Shown piece after piece: positions 1-7,234 of a stretch of 64,000 nucleotides of DNA. The notes below the pieces were generated by a model, which saw only the letters and a list, made by a program, of their open reading frames with translations, had not been told where the DNA came from and made no database searches. Each line of letters begins with the position of its first letter. Position 1 is the first letter of the stretch. Origin of the DNA: Variovorax sp. JS1663 (GTDB taxonomy: Bacteria; Pseudomonadota; Gammaproteobacteria; Burkholderiales; Burkholderiaceae_C); the NCBI RefSeq assembly GCF_002157355.1, contig NZ_LYMK01000019.1, forward strand, positions 1 to 64,000. Reading direction: 5' to 3'. Both the position numbers and the translations under genes were made by a program.

Positions 1-96
1 CCCGCGCGCCAACAGCCCCCCCACCCGTCCGAGCTGGCGCCACACCACCCGCGGGGATAGCCCGCGAGGAACCAAGCCCCCAAAGCACCTGCACCT

Positions 97-345
97 ATGA
101 AGACATTCATCGCCGCCGTCGCCCTGAGTCCCTGGATCGCCTACTACCTGCTGAGTCTGCGGGCCGGCGAGGACGCAGCGTGGCAGTTCGTGAGTTCCAG
201 CCTGTGGGTGGCCACGCCCATCCTGATCGCGGTCGCCGCCCTGCGCGCCTACGGCGAAGGCCTGCAGCGCGGCGCGCGCGGCTGCGACGTGAGCAACCCG
301 GACCGCCCCGCATTTCAACCCACCCAACTCGGACAACTGAATTGA
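97..345 (+). CDS. small membrane protein, unknown function
   Basis: Encodes 82 residues with two hydrophobic segments (about residues 2-22 and 33-50) and a polar C-terminus, so it is probably a two-pass inner-membrane protein. I do not recognise a family. It is the first gene of a same-strand series of small accessory genes. The ATG is preceded by only weak ribosome-binding sequence. Codon use is GC-rich like its neighbours. Existence is plausible but unproven; bases 1-96 upstream show no gene. Confidence 0.45.
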   Translation: MKTFIAAVALSPWIAYYLLSLRAGEDAAWQFVSSSLWVATPILIAVAALRAYGEGLQRGARGCDVSNPDRPAFQPTQLGQLN

Positions 346-572
346 GCTCCGCAGCCGACCTTCTCTCCCGCCACCTCTTCGGGCGGATCCCCGTCGCGCC
401 GACTGCGCCGGCCGACTCCTCCTGCACGATCCGCAGCATGGACGGCCTGCCGCCCGTGCGCCGCCAGCGCCCCGGCCTGCACCGGCACCCAGCCACCGAG
501 ATCACGCCGGCGATGCGGTCGCTCAACTGCCCGAGCGTGCGCGGCGCAGGCGTGCCCGAGCCCGGCACCCAG

Positions 573-941
573 ATGAAGCCCGAGATCGCCGCCCTCTGGG
601 CCGACGCCCTCGAATCGGGCAAGTACAAGCGCGGCGCGCGGCGCCTGAAGGACCGGCTCGGCCGCCACTCGGCCGTCGGCGTCCTGTGCGAGGTGCACCG
701 CTCGCTGCACCCGGCCATGCGGGACCTGCAGCCCGAAGGCGCCAGCTACCTCGGCGAGAGCGCCCTGCTGCCGCGCGTCGTGCTCGCCTGGGCCGGCTTG
801 GACCTCTTTGCGAGCCAGGGGCCCGAGATCGCCATCAAGTCGAAGCTGACCCGCCAGTGGCGCTCGTTCGCCGTGGACGTGCACGACTTCATGGGCGCGT
901 CCTGGCCCGAGATCGCGCGGGCCATGCGCAGCCAGATCTGA
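573..941 (+). CDS. phage/plasmid-type small conserved hypothetical protein
   Basis: Encodes 122 residues beginning MKPEIAALWADALESGKY. This opening resembles a widespread small phage and plasmid protein family that starts with a W..AL.SG.Y pattern followed by a GVLC segment; here the GVLC follows at about residue 35. No biochemical function is known to me. The reading frame stays open further upstream, but the family-like beginning supports the ATG at 573. Its stop codon overlaps the ATG of the next gene (ATGA), so the two are probably translationally coupled. Confidence 0.5.
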   Translation: MKPEIAALWADALESGKYKRGARRLKDRLGRHSAVGVLCEVHRSLHPAMRDLQPEGASYLGESALLPRVVLAWAGLDLFASQGPEIAIKSKLTRQWRSFAVDVHDFMGASWPEIARAMRSQI

Positions 942-1204
942 TGAAGCGAGCAACCGTTCCCATGGGCTTCGATGCCGCCTTGTTCGGGGCTTGCCTGAGG
1001 CAGCGTCGCCTGAACAAGTCGCTCACGCTGCAGGAGCTGGCCGGTCTAACCGGCTTCTCGGTGTCCTCGATCTCCGAGATGGAGAACGGCCGGAAGCCCA
1101 CCTTCCCGAAAGCCGCCGGCGTCTGCAAAGCGCTCGGCGTGCGCCTCTCCCGCGTGTTGCTCGATGCCGAGCGACAAGCCGATGCGGCCCGTGCCGCGAA
1201 GTGA
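941..1204 (+). CDS. XRE/Cro-type helix-turn-helix regulator
   Basis: An 87-residue protein made almost entirely of one Cro/CI-type helix-turn-helix domain. The signature is a QELAGLTGFSVSSISEMENG segment at about residues 28-47, matching the usual LA...G.S...IS..E.G pattern. It is a DNA-binding regulator in the cytoplasm, typically repressing its own operon or a neighbouring mobile-element gene. It starts inside the stop codon of the preceding gene, which decides the start at 941. The target operator cannot be seen. Confidence 0.8.
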   Translation: MKRATVPMGFDAALFGACLRQRRLNKSLTLQELAGLTGFSVSSISEMENGRKPTFPKAAGVCKALGVRLSRVLLDAERQADAARAAK

Positions 1205-1378
1205 ATCCGAAGAGAAAGCCCCCCATGGTCCGAGACGCCTTGATAGGTTTCGGCGTGGACGCGCTCGGCAGACAGCCAAGGCTGGCGGCAAGCGGGCCTT
1301 CCCCGACCCGCCTCCTTCGCGATAAGCTCTGGCTAGAATTCGGGCAGCCGTGCGTTTGAAGATTGCAATTCTTTCCAC

Positions 1379-1455
1379 AACGTTCATCGACAATTCACAC
1401 GTTTCTGTCGCCAACGTTCAAAACGTCAGGCGATGACTCCATCAATCAAACGTTC
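1379..1455 (+). promoter_or_regulatory. three AACGTTC repeats upstream of the H-NS-like gene
   Basis: The heptamer AACGTTC occurs at 1379, 1413 and 1449, roughly 34-36 bases apart, ending 8 bases before the ATG at 1464. The core AACGTT is palindromic. Related ACGT steps lie at about 1400 and 1422. The regular spacing, about three helical turns, suggests protein-binding sites controlling the downstream gene, possibly autoregulation. No clear -35/-10 pair was identified. Confidence 0.35.
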
Positions 1456-1463
1456 CAGACTCA

Positions 1464-2225
1464 ATGACGAAGTCCTACGCGCAAATCAAAGCCACCATCG
1501 CCAAACTCGAAAAGGAAGCTGCCGCGCTCCGTGCAGCTGAAGCGACCAAGGTGGTTGCGCAAATCAGGGAGTCGATTGCAACGTTTGGCCTCACGGTCGA
1601 ACAGCTCTTTGGCCGCGGAGCCAAAGCATTGAAGGCAGCCGCGGGCAAGGCTCTCGGCGGCGGCAAGGCAGCTCGCAAGGGCGCAGGTATTCCCAAGTAC
1701 CGCGACCCGAAGACGGGCAAGACTTGGACGGGCTTCGGCAAGGCCCCGAGTTGGATTGCCACGGCTCGCAGCCGTGACAAGTTCCTCATCGACCAACCTG
1801 GCGACGTCACAGTGCCTTCCGCCAAGGAAGCCGCGGCGCCTGTCGCTGCAGTGGCAAAGAAGGCCACCCGCAAGGCCCGCACCGTTGCTGCTCCGGCGAA
1901 GAAGTCGATTCGCATCAAGAAGGTGGCTCCCACTTCTGCCTCAGTCCCCGAAATCAAGGCGGCGAAGCGAGTTGCAAAGAACGCTGTCGCCAGGAAGAGT
2001 GCTGCTTCGAAGAAGACCGCGCCCGCAAAGAAAGCAGCGGCTGCACCCAAGGCTGCGAAGGCTGCGAAGGCTGCGAAGGCTGCCAAGAAGGCCGCCGCCT
2101 CCAAGGATGTCAAGTCCCACCCTGCCGCCAAGACCCGTAGCCTGCGCACGACCACGAAGGCTGCGGCGCCTGTTGTGACATCCGCCGCGCCGGAGACAGC
2201 CGAGACGGGAGTATCCGGGACCTGA
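1464..2225 (+). CDS. H-NS family nucleoid protein with histone-H1-like tail
   Basis: 253 residues in three parts. Residues 1-50 form a charged helical oligomerisation segment. Residues about 72-100 hold the H-NS DNA-binding motif: YRDPKTGKTWTGFGKAP matches the betaproteobacterial Y.dp.tG.TWsGrG..P consensus. Residues about 110-253 are a low-complexity Ala/Lys/Pro tail with KAAKAAKAAK repeats, like eukaryotic H1 or AlgP tails. Classical H-NS is about 100-135 residues, so the tail doubles the protein. The role is nucleoid binding and silencing of AT-rich foreign DNA (family knowledge). Its place in an accessory region suggests an island-borne silencer. Confidence 0.85.
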   Translation: MTKSYAQIKATIAKLEKEAAALRAAEATKVVAQIRESIATFGLTVEQLFGRGAKALKAAAGKALGGGKAARKGAGIPKYRDPKTGKTWTGFGKAPSWIATARSRDKFLIDQPGDVTVPSAKEAAAPVAAVAKKATRKARTVAAPAKKSIRIKKVAPTSASVPEIKAAKRVAKNAVARKSAASKKTAPAKKAAAAPKAAKAAKAAKAAKKAAASKDVKSHPAAKTRSLRTTTKAAAPVVTSAAPETAETGVSGT

Positions 2226-2451
2226 CATCTCCGCCGGCCTGTCTCGCCGAAGAGGCAACCCAATCGGGCCGCTTTGCGGACCGACTCTATTGGTTCGGTG
2301 GCCTCATTCTGTTCGTTCTGACCCTTTGATCAGCGACGGTCGGCTTCAACTCGTGCCAGATGAGGCATGTGCCCGCTGCTGATGCTTCCCCGCAACGGGT
2401 AAGAGCGCGCGCAGGCTTCGATGCAGTGCGCGACCCTTATCCTCGGGCGAC

Positions 2452-3543
2452 ATGGCCCGCACCGTCACGAACTCCACAGCACGCAGCCTCCCCTGGCTGC
2501 AGAACCCGCTCCAGGCGCACAAGGAGTGGCGCTCGACGCTGAGCTGGAGCCACGCAGGGGACGAGAGCAACGGCGAAGCGCTCTACACGGAGCACAGCAA
2601 CAAGCTCTACCAGTCCTTCTGGGGCAAGTTCTGCCGGTGGCTCGCAGCCAAGTCGCTCAAGCTCGACCAGGTCCAGCAGGCCCACATCGAGGACTTTCTC
2701 GCATCGCTGCGCGGTCGCAAGAGCGCGCCGGCCAGCGTGCGCACCATGCGCACCTATTTGGCTGAGATCAACCGGGTGTTCACGCACCTGGAGGCATCGG
2801 GTGTCCTGCGCACCAACCCCGCAGCGGTCGTGCTCGAAGGCAAGCGCAGGAAGGCCGAGAGCCGCATCGAGACCGACCCACCGCTGCCTGCCGGCCCGAC
2901 GTTCCTGGCGGCCTACGAGAAGATGGCCGCCCGGATGTTCGTCGAAGAGCGCGCGCAGCTGCGCCAGGGGTGGACGCCCGCGCGCAACCTCGCGCTGCGG
3001 CTCCTCGTCGCTGAATGCGGCCTGAAGCTGTCCGAGGTCTGCAAGCTCATCCCGCGGAACATCTCCTTCCTGGAAGACGGCACGGTGGTGATCCGCTCAC
3101 CTGGACACCGGCAAGTCGCAGCGCGGACGGTCGTCGGGAAGCGCCAGCTCGCCGCCGCCCTCGCGCGCTGGATCGATATGCGCTCTGAGCTTCGGGTCGT
3201 CCGGTCTCGCCGGGCAATCGCGGAGGGCTCGCGCGCCTCGAACCGCCTCTTTCTCGGCCAGATCGACATCGCAGCGGCCGGGGACGTGGTCGCCGGCGGG
3301 CTCGGCGCGGCGCGCAGCCCGATCGCCCCGGACCTAGCCGAGCGCGTCGTGACCAGCTGCGTGGAGCGGACCCTGGAGGAGCTGGGCCACCAGGCCGCGT
3401 TCCACGGCCCGCAGTTCGTGCGCAACGCCTATGCGGCGCGGCTGATCCATCGTGGGATGAACGACGCGGATGTATCAAATCAGCTGGGGATGAAGACGAC
3501 GTTTACGGCGCGGGCGATTCGCGAGAAGCTTCAGCAGGGGTAG
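2452..3543 (+). CDS. tyrosine-recombinase-like protein, catalytically degenerate
   Basis: 363 residues with the layout of a phage integrase: a SAM-like N-terminal DNA-binding domain (about 45-130) and a C-terminal catalytic-fold domain (about 175-360). By my alignment the active site is largely gone. Box I arginine is K192 (CGLKLSEV where GLRISE is expected), the box II histidine is Q321, the third-box His is M347 and the nucleophilic tyrosine position is I356. Only R324 is kept. It is therefore probably a DNA-binding protein rather than a recombinase. The next gene begins 5 bases downstream, suggesting a two-gene unit. Confidence 0.7.
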   Translation: MARTVTNSTARSLPWLQNPLQAHKEWRSTLSWSHAGDESNGEALYTEHSNKLYQSFWGKFCRWLAAKSLKLDQVQQAHIEDFLASLRGRKSAPASVRTMRTYLAEINRVFTHLEASGVLRTNPAAVVLEGKRRKAESRIETDPPLPAGPTFLAAYEKMAARMFVEERAQLRQGWTPARNLALRLLVAECGLKLSEVCKLIPRNISFLEDGTVVIRSPGHRQVAARTVVGKRQLAAALARWIDMRSELRVVRSRRAIAEGSRASNRLFLGQIDIAAAGDVVAGGLGAARSPIAPDLAERVVTSCVERTLEELGHQAAFHGPQFVRNAYAARLIHRGMNDADVSNQLGMKTTFTARAIREKLQQG

Positions 3544-3548
3544 GCCGA

Positions 3549-4331
3549 ATGCTCAGCCATCAAGAGATCCACGCCACCGCCACGCCGCCGCCAAGCATGC
3601 CTAGCTCCAAGGGACTCGACGCCGTGCTGCTCAATGAGGAGCTGCACGAGGCCCACTGTCGGATCGTCACGCCGTCAGCGCTCGCACTGCTCCTGGGGTT
3701 GCCGGGCCGCTCGGGCGTGTTCCTTCCCCAGGCCTCCCTCGGCTACTGCCAGAGTTTTGGCCGAATCATCGTTGTGGGGCGCGCGCCAAAGGGGTGGCTG
3801 AACAAGGTCGATCTGTCCACCACGCCGATAGCCGACTATGTTCGTCGCTCCGCCGACGCCCACCTCGGGTTGCTGTTGGCGAAACCGGGGAAGCACAAGT
3901 TCCTCCAGTTTTTGAATCGCGGCAACCAGCGCATGGGTGGTGTTGCCGGTGCTCTTGGCTGGTGCAATCTATTCGCGGCCAGCCATGCTAGTGCCTCGCC
4001 AACGACCATTGCGAAGAACTTCCCCGACGCGTACCAGGCCATCAAGCGCCTCTCCAGAGAGCTTCTGGACGCCCAGTTGAGGATTCTTCGGCCGCACGTC
4101 ATCTGCTTTGCAACGAACCCGTCCTTCGACACCCAGCTCAAGAGCCACTTCGGTGAGCGAATGGGTCCTGTTGCCGTTGAGAATGAAGGCGCCCGGCTGC
4201 GCTTCGAGCTTGATGGCATTCCCGCCTGGCGCATCAACCACCCGATGCACCTGACGAAGCTCGATCGTGATACGGCGCTAAAGGACATGATTGCGGTCGC
4301 AAAGGCCGCTGCCACCCGCGAAACGGCCTAG
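3549..4331 (+). CDS. hypothetical protein, possible uracil-DNA-glycosylase fold
   Basis: 260 residues. The sequence RIIVVGRAPKGW (about 72-83) resembles the first motif of the uracil-DNA-glycosylase superfamily. A WCNLF segment at about 138 and a late NHPMHL segment at about 231 sit where that fold has its Asn- and His-containing motifs. There is no membrane segment or signal peptide. The gene lies 5 bases after the degenerate recombinase and is probably co-transcribed with it. The family assignment rests on short motifs only; an unrelated alpha/beta fold is quite possible. Confidence 0.45.
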   Translation: MLSHQEIHATATPPPSMPSSKGLDAVLLNEELHEAHCRIVTPSALALLLGLPGRSGVFLPQASLGYCQSFGRIIVVGRAPKGWLNKVDLSTTPIADYVRRSADAHLGLLLAKPGKHKFLQFLNRGNQRMGGVAGALGWCNLFAASHASASPTTIAKNFPDAYQAIKRLSRELLDAQLRILRPHVICFATNPSFDTQLKSHFGERMGPVAVENEGARLRFELDGIPAWRINHPMHLTKLDRDTALKDMIAVAKAAATRETA

Positions 4332-4780
4332 CCGGATCGAGGCCTGATTCCAACATCCGGATCCGCGTCGTACGGCCACCCGAGCTCGTAGCTTCCCAGC
4401 GGCGCCGGCGCTGAATCGTTCGCGGCGCGCCGGTCCCCTTCCCTGCGCACGATGGGCACATAGGCGTCCCAGCGGACAGCGGCCATCACCATTTCGTCGA
4501 CCTTCTCGCGCGTCGCACTGGCCGGCACCAGAAGCCTGAAGCGCTCGAGGGTGGCCGCCTCCATTGCTGGCGAGTTCGACATCCTCAGGAACGCCTGGTC
4601 GGCCTCCTCGACCGTTGAGAACCAGCGGGCCGATGTGCCCATCACCGCACGCGGGTCCACGGCGATGCAGTGCACTGACCTGCTCGCCGGCGATCCGACA
4701 GAAGCCGGGGCCAGCGCAATAGTTGCTTGAGGACCGGCATGGCCGGAGCGTCTGGAGAGAAATGAAGGGAGTCGCGCCAC
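4328..4780 (-). CDS. hypothetical protein, unknown function
   Basis: 150 residues if the GTG at 4780 is used; this start has an AAGG ribosome-binding sequence 6 bases ahead. A later ATG at 4642 would give 104 residues. The C-terminal 100 residues look like a compact soluble domain (EEADQAFLRMSNSPAM, then REKVDEMVMAAVRWDAYVPI), with a disordered polar end. No family recognised. It converges on the preceding plus-strand gene with a 4-base overlap of ends. Bases 4781-4921 form a divergent promoter region shared with the plus-strand gene at 4922. Confidence 0.55.
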   Translation of the reverse strand: MARLPSFLSRRSGHAGPQATIALAPASVGSPASRSVHCIAVDPRAVMGTSARWFSTVEEADQAFLRMSNSPAMEAATLERFRLLVPASATREKVDEMVMAAVRWDAYVPIVRREGDRRAANDSAPAPLGSYELGWPYDADPDVGIRPRSG

Positions 4781-4921
4781 AGTCTGCCTTGCGGTATTCG
4801 TGTCTGTGTCGGTATTCTGTTGCGAACTAACAATTTCACAAGCTTTTTCTGAAGTCGAGCAGAATCCCTGTGGATCTCGATCGATGGAGACCCTCCCCTG
4901 CATCGAATCTCGAAGCCCTGT

Positions 4922-5209
4922 ATGACCGTCTTCAGCATAGCAATCACCATGGACATCGTCTGCGCCGCCATCAGCATGGCCGGCAGCCTGCTCGTGGCGC
5001 GTTATGACCGGTGGTCGTACCTGGGCTGGATGGCCTGGCTCGTGGCCAACGTTCTCTGGATCGTCTGGGCGTTCACCGCGCCGACCGCGCCCGTGTGGGG
5101 CGTCGTCGCCCAGAACGTCTATTTCTTCTACACCAGCGTGAAGGGCTACCTCGCCTGCCGCAAGTCCATGAAGGCGGCCCCGGCGTCTTCCGCAATGGCA
5201 TCGGCCTGA
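4922..5209 (+). CDS. small integral membrane protein
   Basis: 95 residues with about three membrane helices (roughly 5-27, 33-52 and 58-76) and a short Ala/Ser-rich tail. The aromatic-rich spacing (W..LGW.AW..AN..W..WA) resembles small transporter-like proteins such as PnuC/YgjV relatives, but I cannot assign a family. It starts in the divergent region opposite the gene at 4780. An internal ATG at 4949 is an alternative start. Confidence 0.6.
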   Translation: MTVFSIAITMDIVCAAISMAGSLLVARYDRWSYLGWMAWLVANVLWIVWAFTAPTAPVWGVVAQNVYFFYTSVKGYLACRKSMKAAPASSAMASA

Positions 5210-5232
5210 CCGCTCGCCTCCTCCGGAATCAC

Positions 5233-5873
5233 ATGACCACTCAACGCCTGGACCCTCGCCGGCTCCATACCCCTGAGATCGAAGCCCTTCGCGCCCCTTT
5301 CGAAGGCTACCTCCGTTCCACTCTGCTCCAAGGCCTGCCCGACAGCGACGTGTGCAAACTTCTAGAGCGCGCCGGCACCGGCTACGTCGAGGGTCACATC
5401 GACGCTGCGTGGAACGGGTTCCAATGGCTGGCCCAGGAAACCCTGATTCGGCTGGAAGACGATCACAAGCCGGCCGAGGTCCGCAAGGTCGGCGCAGCGC
5501 CCGCGGATGCCTCGCGCCCGAATGCTGAAGCCGTGGCTGCCTCCTACTACCCCTTGACCAACGGCGAGGAGATCGACTGGGCACTGCCTCTCTTCGACAG
5601 CGACGGGTACCCCCATAGACTTGTAGAACTCGGTGGCATCCAGGTCGTCACCCGCCACTCGTTCGCCTTCGTCATCTGGGACCGGAAATCGCTCTCGATG
5701 GTCAACAATCCTGACGGCACCCCGTTGACCATCGGCAACACCCCCATGTCGCCCGAGGAACGCGAGCGTCGGCGCCAAGTGGGCGCGCAATGCTGGGCGA
5801 CCTGCATGCTCAGGCAGCGCAGCGGGCCGAAGACGACCAGGACGACGAGCGCAGCTCCACTCCCCGCGGCTGA
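5233..5873 (+). pseudogene. hypothetical protein, probably frameshifted near its end
   Basis: Starts at ATG 5233 and reads as plausible soluble protein for about 185 residues, including ALPLFDSDGYPHRLVELGG and SFAFVIWDRKSLSMVN. Near 5790 the good coding signal moves to another frame, where AMLGDLHAQAAQRAEDDQDD continues to a TGA at 5871-5873. In the original frame the reading turns into arginine-rich shadow sequence up to 6048. One base lost or gained near CGCGCAATGC would explain this. No known domain is recognised. Confidence 0.4.
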
Positions 5874-5878
5874 TCGCG

Positions 5879-6233
5879 GTGCTGGACATTCCCGTCATCG
5901 CGCTCTTCACCGCCGCCACCGCGAGCGGCTTCGTCGGCGCGCTCGCCGGAGGTGCTTTCGTCGTCCGATCGCTGCGCAAGGGGCCACCTCGCCGTGCGGA
6001 CGGTCGAGTTGCCGCGCCAGCTCCTGGCGCTCGACTCGCTCGTCGTGACCACCGTCTTTCAGGAATCGGAAGGCCGGATCGTCATGAGGACGGACAAGGA
6101 AATCCGCCCGGCGGAAGTGCAGGCCGACATGATCCAGGCCTGGCTCGACGAGAACGACCTGGTGGTCCAGTTCAAGACCCGCGAGTTCAAGGCGCCCCCG
6201 CCGAAGAGCAATCCCTGGAAGGCCAAGCAGTGA
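5879..6233 (+). pseudogene. small membrane-anchored protein, apparently frameshifted
   Basis: A GTG at 5879 begins LDIPVIALFTAATASGFVG, a single membrane helix ending in basic residues at about codon 33. Plausible coding then continues in a different frame from about 5985 (ELPRQLLALDSLVVTTVF, then EVQADMIQAWLDENDLVVQF) to a TGA at 6231-6233. This is either one protein broken by a single-base shift, or a short membrane peptide followed by a separate gene starting at ATG 6084 (49 residues). I cannot decide. Function unknown. Confidence 0.35.
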
Positions 6234-6834
6234 GCGCCGCGTTCCAGCGCATGAGCGCAGCCGAATATCGCGCGCGAATGGGCCTTGCCCCGGCGGGCTC
6301 GCCCGACAGCGAACTCCTCCGATCGGTTGCGCCAGAACACCTGCGAGTCCGTGGCGGCTCGCTGGCGCTGGAGACGTCCGCACCAAAGACAACCTCGCTG
6401 GCGCTGGCGCCGGAAGTTGACGCCCGGTCCGACCTCGCAAGCCCCGCAAGCTAGCACTGGCAAACGGCCACCCGACGGAGGACCAGATTCACCGGGCCTG
6501 TGCGGACTGGGTCTTCGCTCACGAGGGGATCTATCCCTTCCTGCGCTGGCTCATGCACGTGCCCAACGGCGGCCTGCGCAGCCGGGGCGAGGCCGGAAGA
6601 ATGCGCGCCATGGGCGTGCGCAAGGGCGTCGTGGACTGGATCCTTCCATTCCCGAGCCCGACCGGCCGATATACCGGCCTGGCGATCGAAGTGAAGTCCA
6701 ACCGCGGAACGGTAAGCGACGAGCAACAAGACTTTCTGGACGATGCGGCTGCCGCCGGCTGGCTCACGGCCGTCGTCCGTTCAAGTGATGAATTTGTGAA
6801 GGCAGTAGAGCAATGGATCCGAGTAAGACCCTGA
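6230..6834 (+). pseudogene. VRR-NUC domain nuclease, split by an apparent frameshift
   Basis: The GTG at 6230 overlaps the previous TGA and begins a SAAEYRARMGLAP segment typical of VRR-NUC protein N-termini; this frame stops at 6454. The nuclease domain is in a second frame, open from 6421 (stop upstream at 6418-6420), running TEDQIHRACADWVFAHEG, then HVPNGGLRS, MGVRKGVVDWIL and IEVKSNRGTVSDEQQ. The expected Glu, the Asp of VVDW, the E.K pair and the Gln are all present. VRR-NUC proteins cut branched or structured DNA and are common in phages (family knowledge). A -1 shift between 6421 and 6454 would rejoin the halves. No start codon other than CTG 6457 precedes the domain in its own frame, apart from ATG 6553 inside it. 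Confidence 0.6.
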
Positions 6835-7211
6835 TCGATGAACACGCGCGGCGGCGCATCGGCGAGGCCATGGGAGAGCCAGCAGAAGTCGTCTGGCGCG
6901 TGATGGACCACGAAGAGACCAACTGCGCGCGTGAGTTCAACCGCAGCAATTCCAGGCACCCCGAGCGCGATTGCAAGGCCTGGATTGCCGGGCGCGACAA
7001 GCTCCACCCCGAGCACAAACCCGGCTACCAGGCGCGCCCCTCCGAGGTCTTCCCGAACTACCTCGGCCTGACGAACGCCGGTGCACGCTTCGTCAACTGG
7101 GGCCTCATGCAGCTGGACGAGCCCGGCCGCGAGAACCTCTACACGCGCATGCTCGGCGGCGAAACGGTCGTGATTGCCCTCGCCGCCATCCTTTTCCCTG
7201 AGCCCACCTGA
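6813..7211 (+). CDS. hypothetical protein between nuclease and ligase
   Basis: 132 residues, beginning 22 bases before the end of the VRR-NUC gene and ending 23 bases before the ligase gene, so the three are probably one transcript. Sequence landmarks are an acidic N-terminus with EPAEVVWRVMDHEETNCA and a C-terminal half with PSEVFPNYLGLTNAGARFVN and a hydrophobic end. It is soluble and has no recognised domain. Its position suggests an accessory factor for the neighbouring DNA-processing enzymes; that is inference only. Confidence 0.6.
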   Translation: MDPSKTLIDEHARRRIGEAMGEPAEVVWRVMDHEETNCAREFNRSNSRHPERDCKAWIAGRDKLHPEHKPGYQARPSEVFPNYLGLTNAGARFVNWGLMQLDEPGRENLYTRMLGGETVVIALAAILFPEPT

Positions 7212-7234
7212 ACGCACCTGGCGCCACGCGAACG

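Noticed and set aside
2030..2105. AAGGCTGCG tandem repeats considered as a non-coding repeat element
   Set aside because: They are in-frame codons for the KAA repeats of the H-NS tail.
6084..6233. Separate 49-residue gene starting at ATG 6084
   Set aside because: Possible, but protein-like sequence continues in frame upstream of this ATG, so a frameshifted larger gene is preferred; kept as an alternative in the feature entry.
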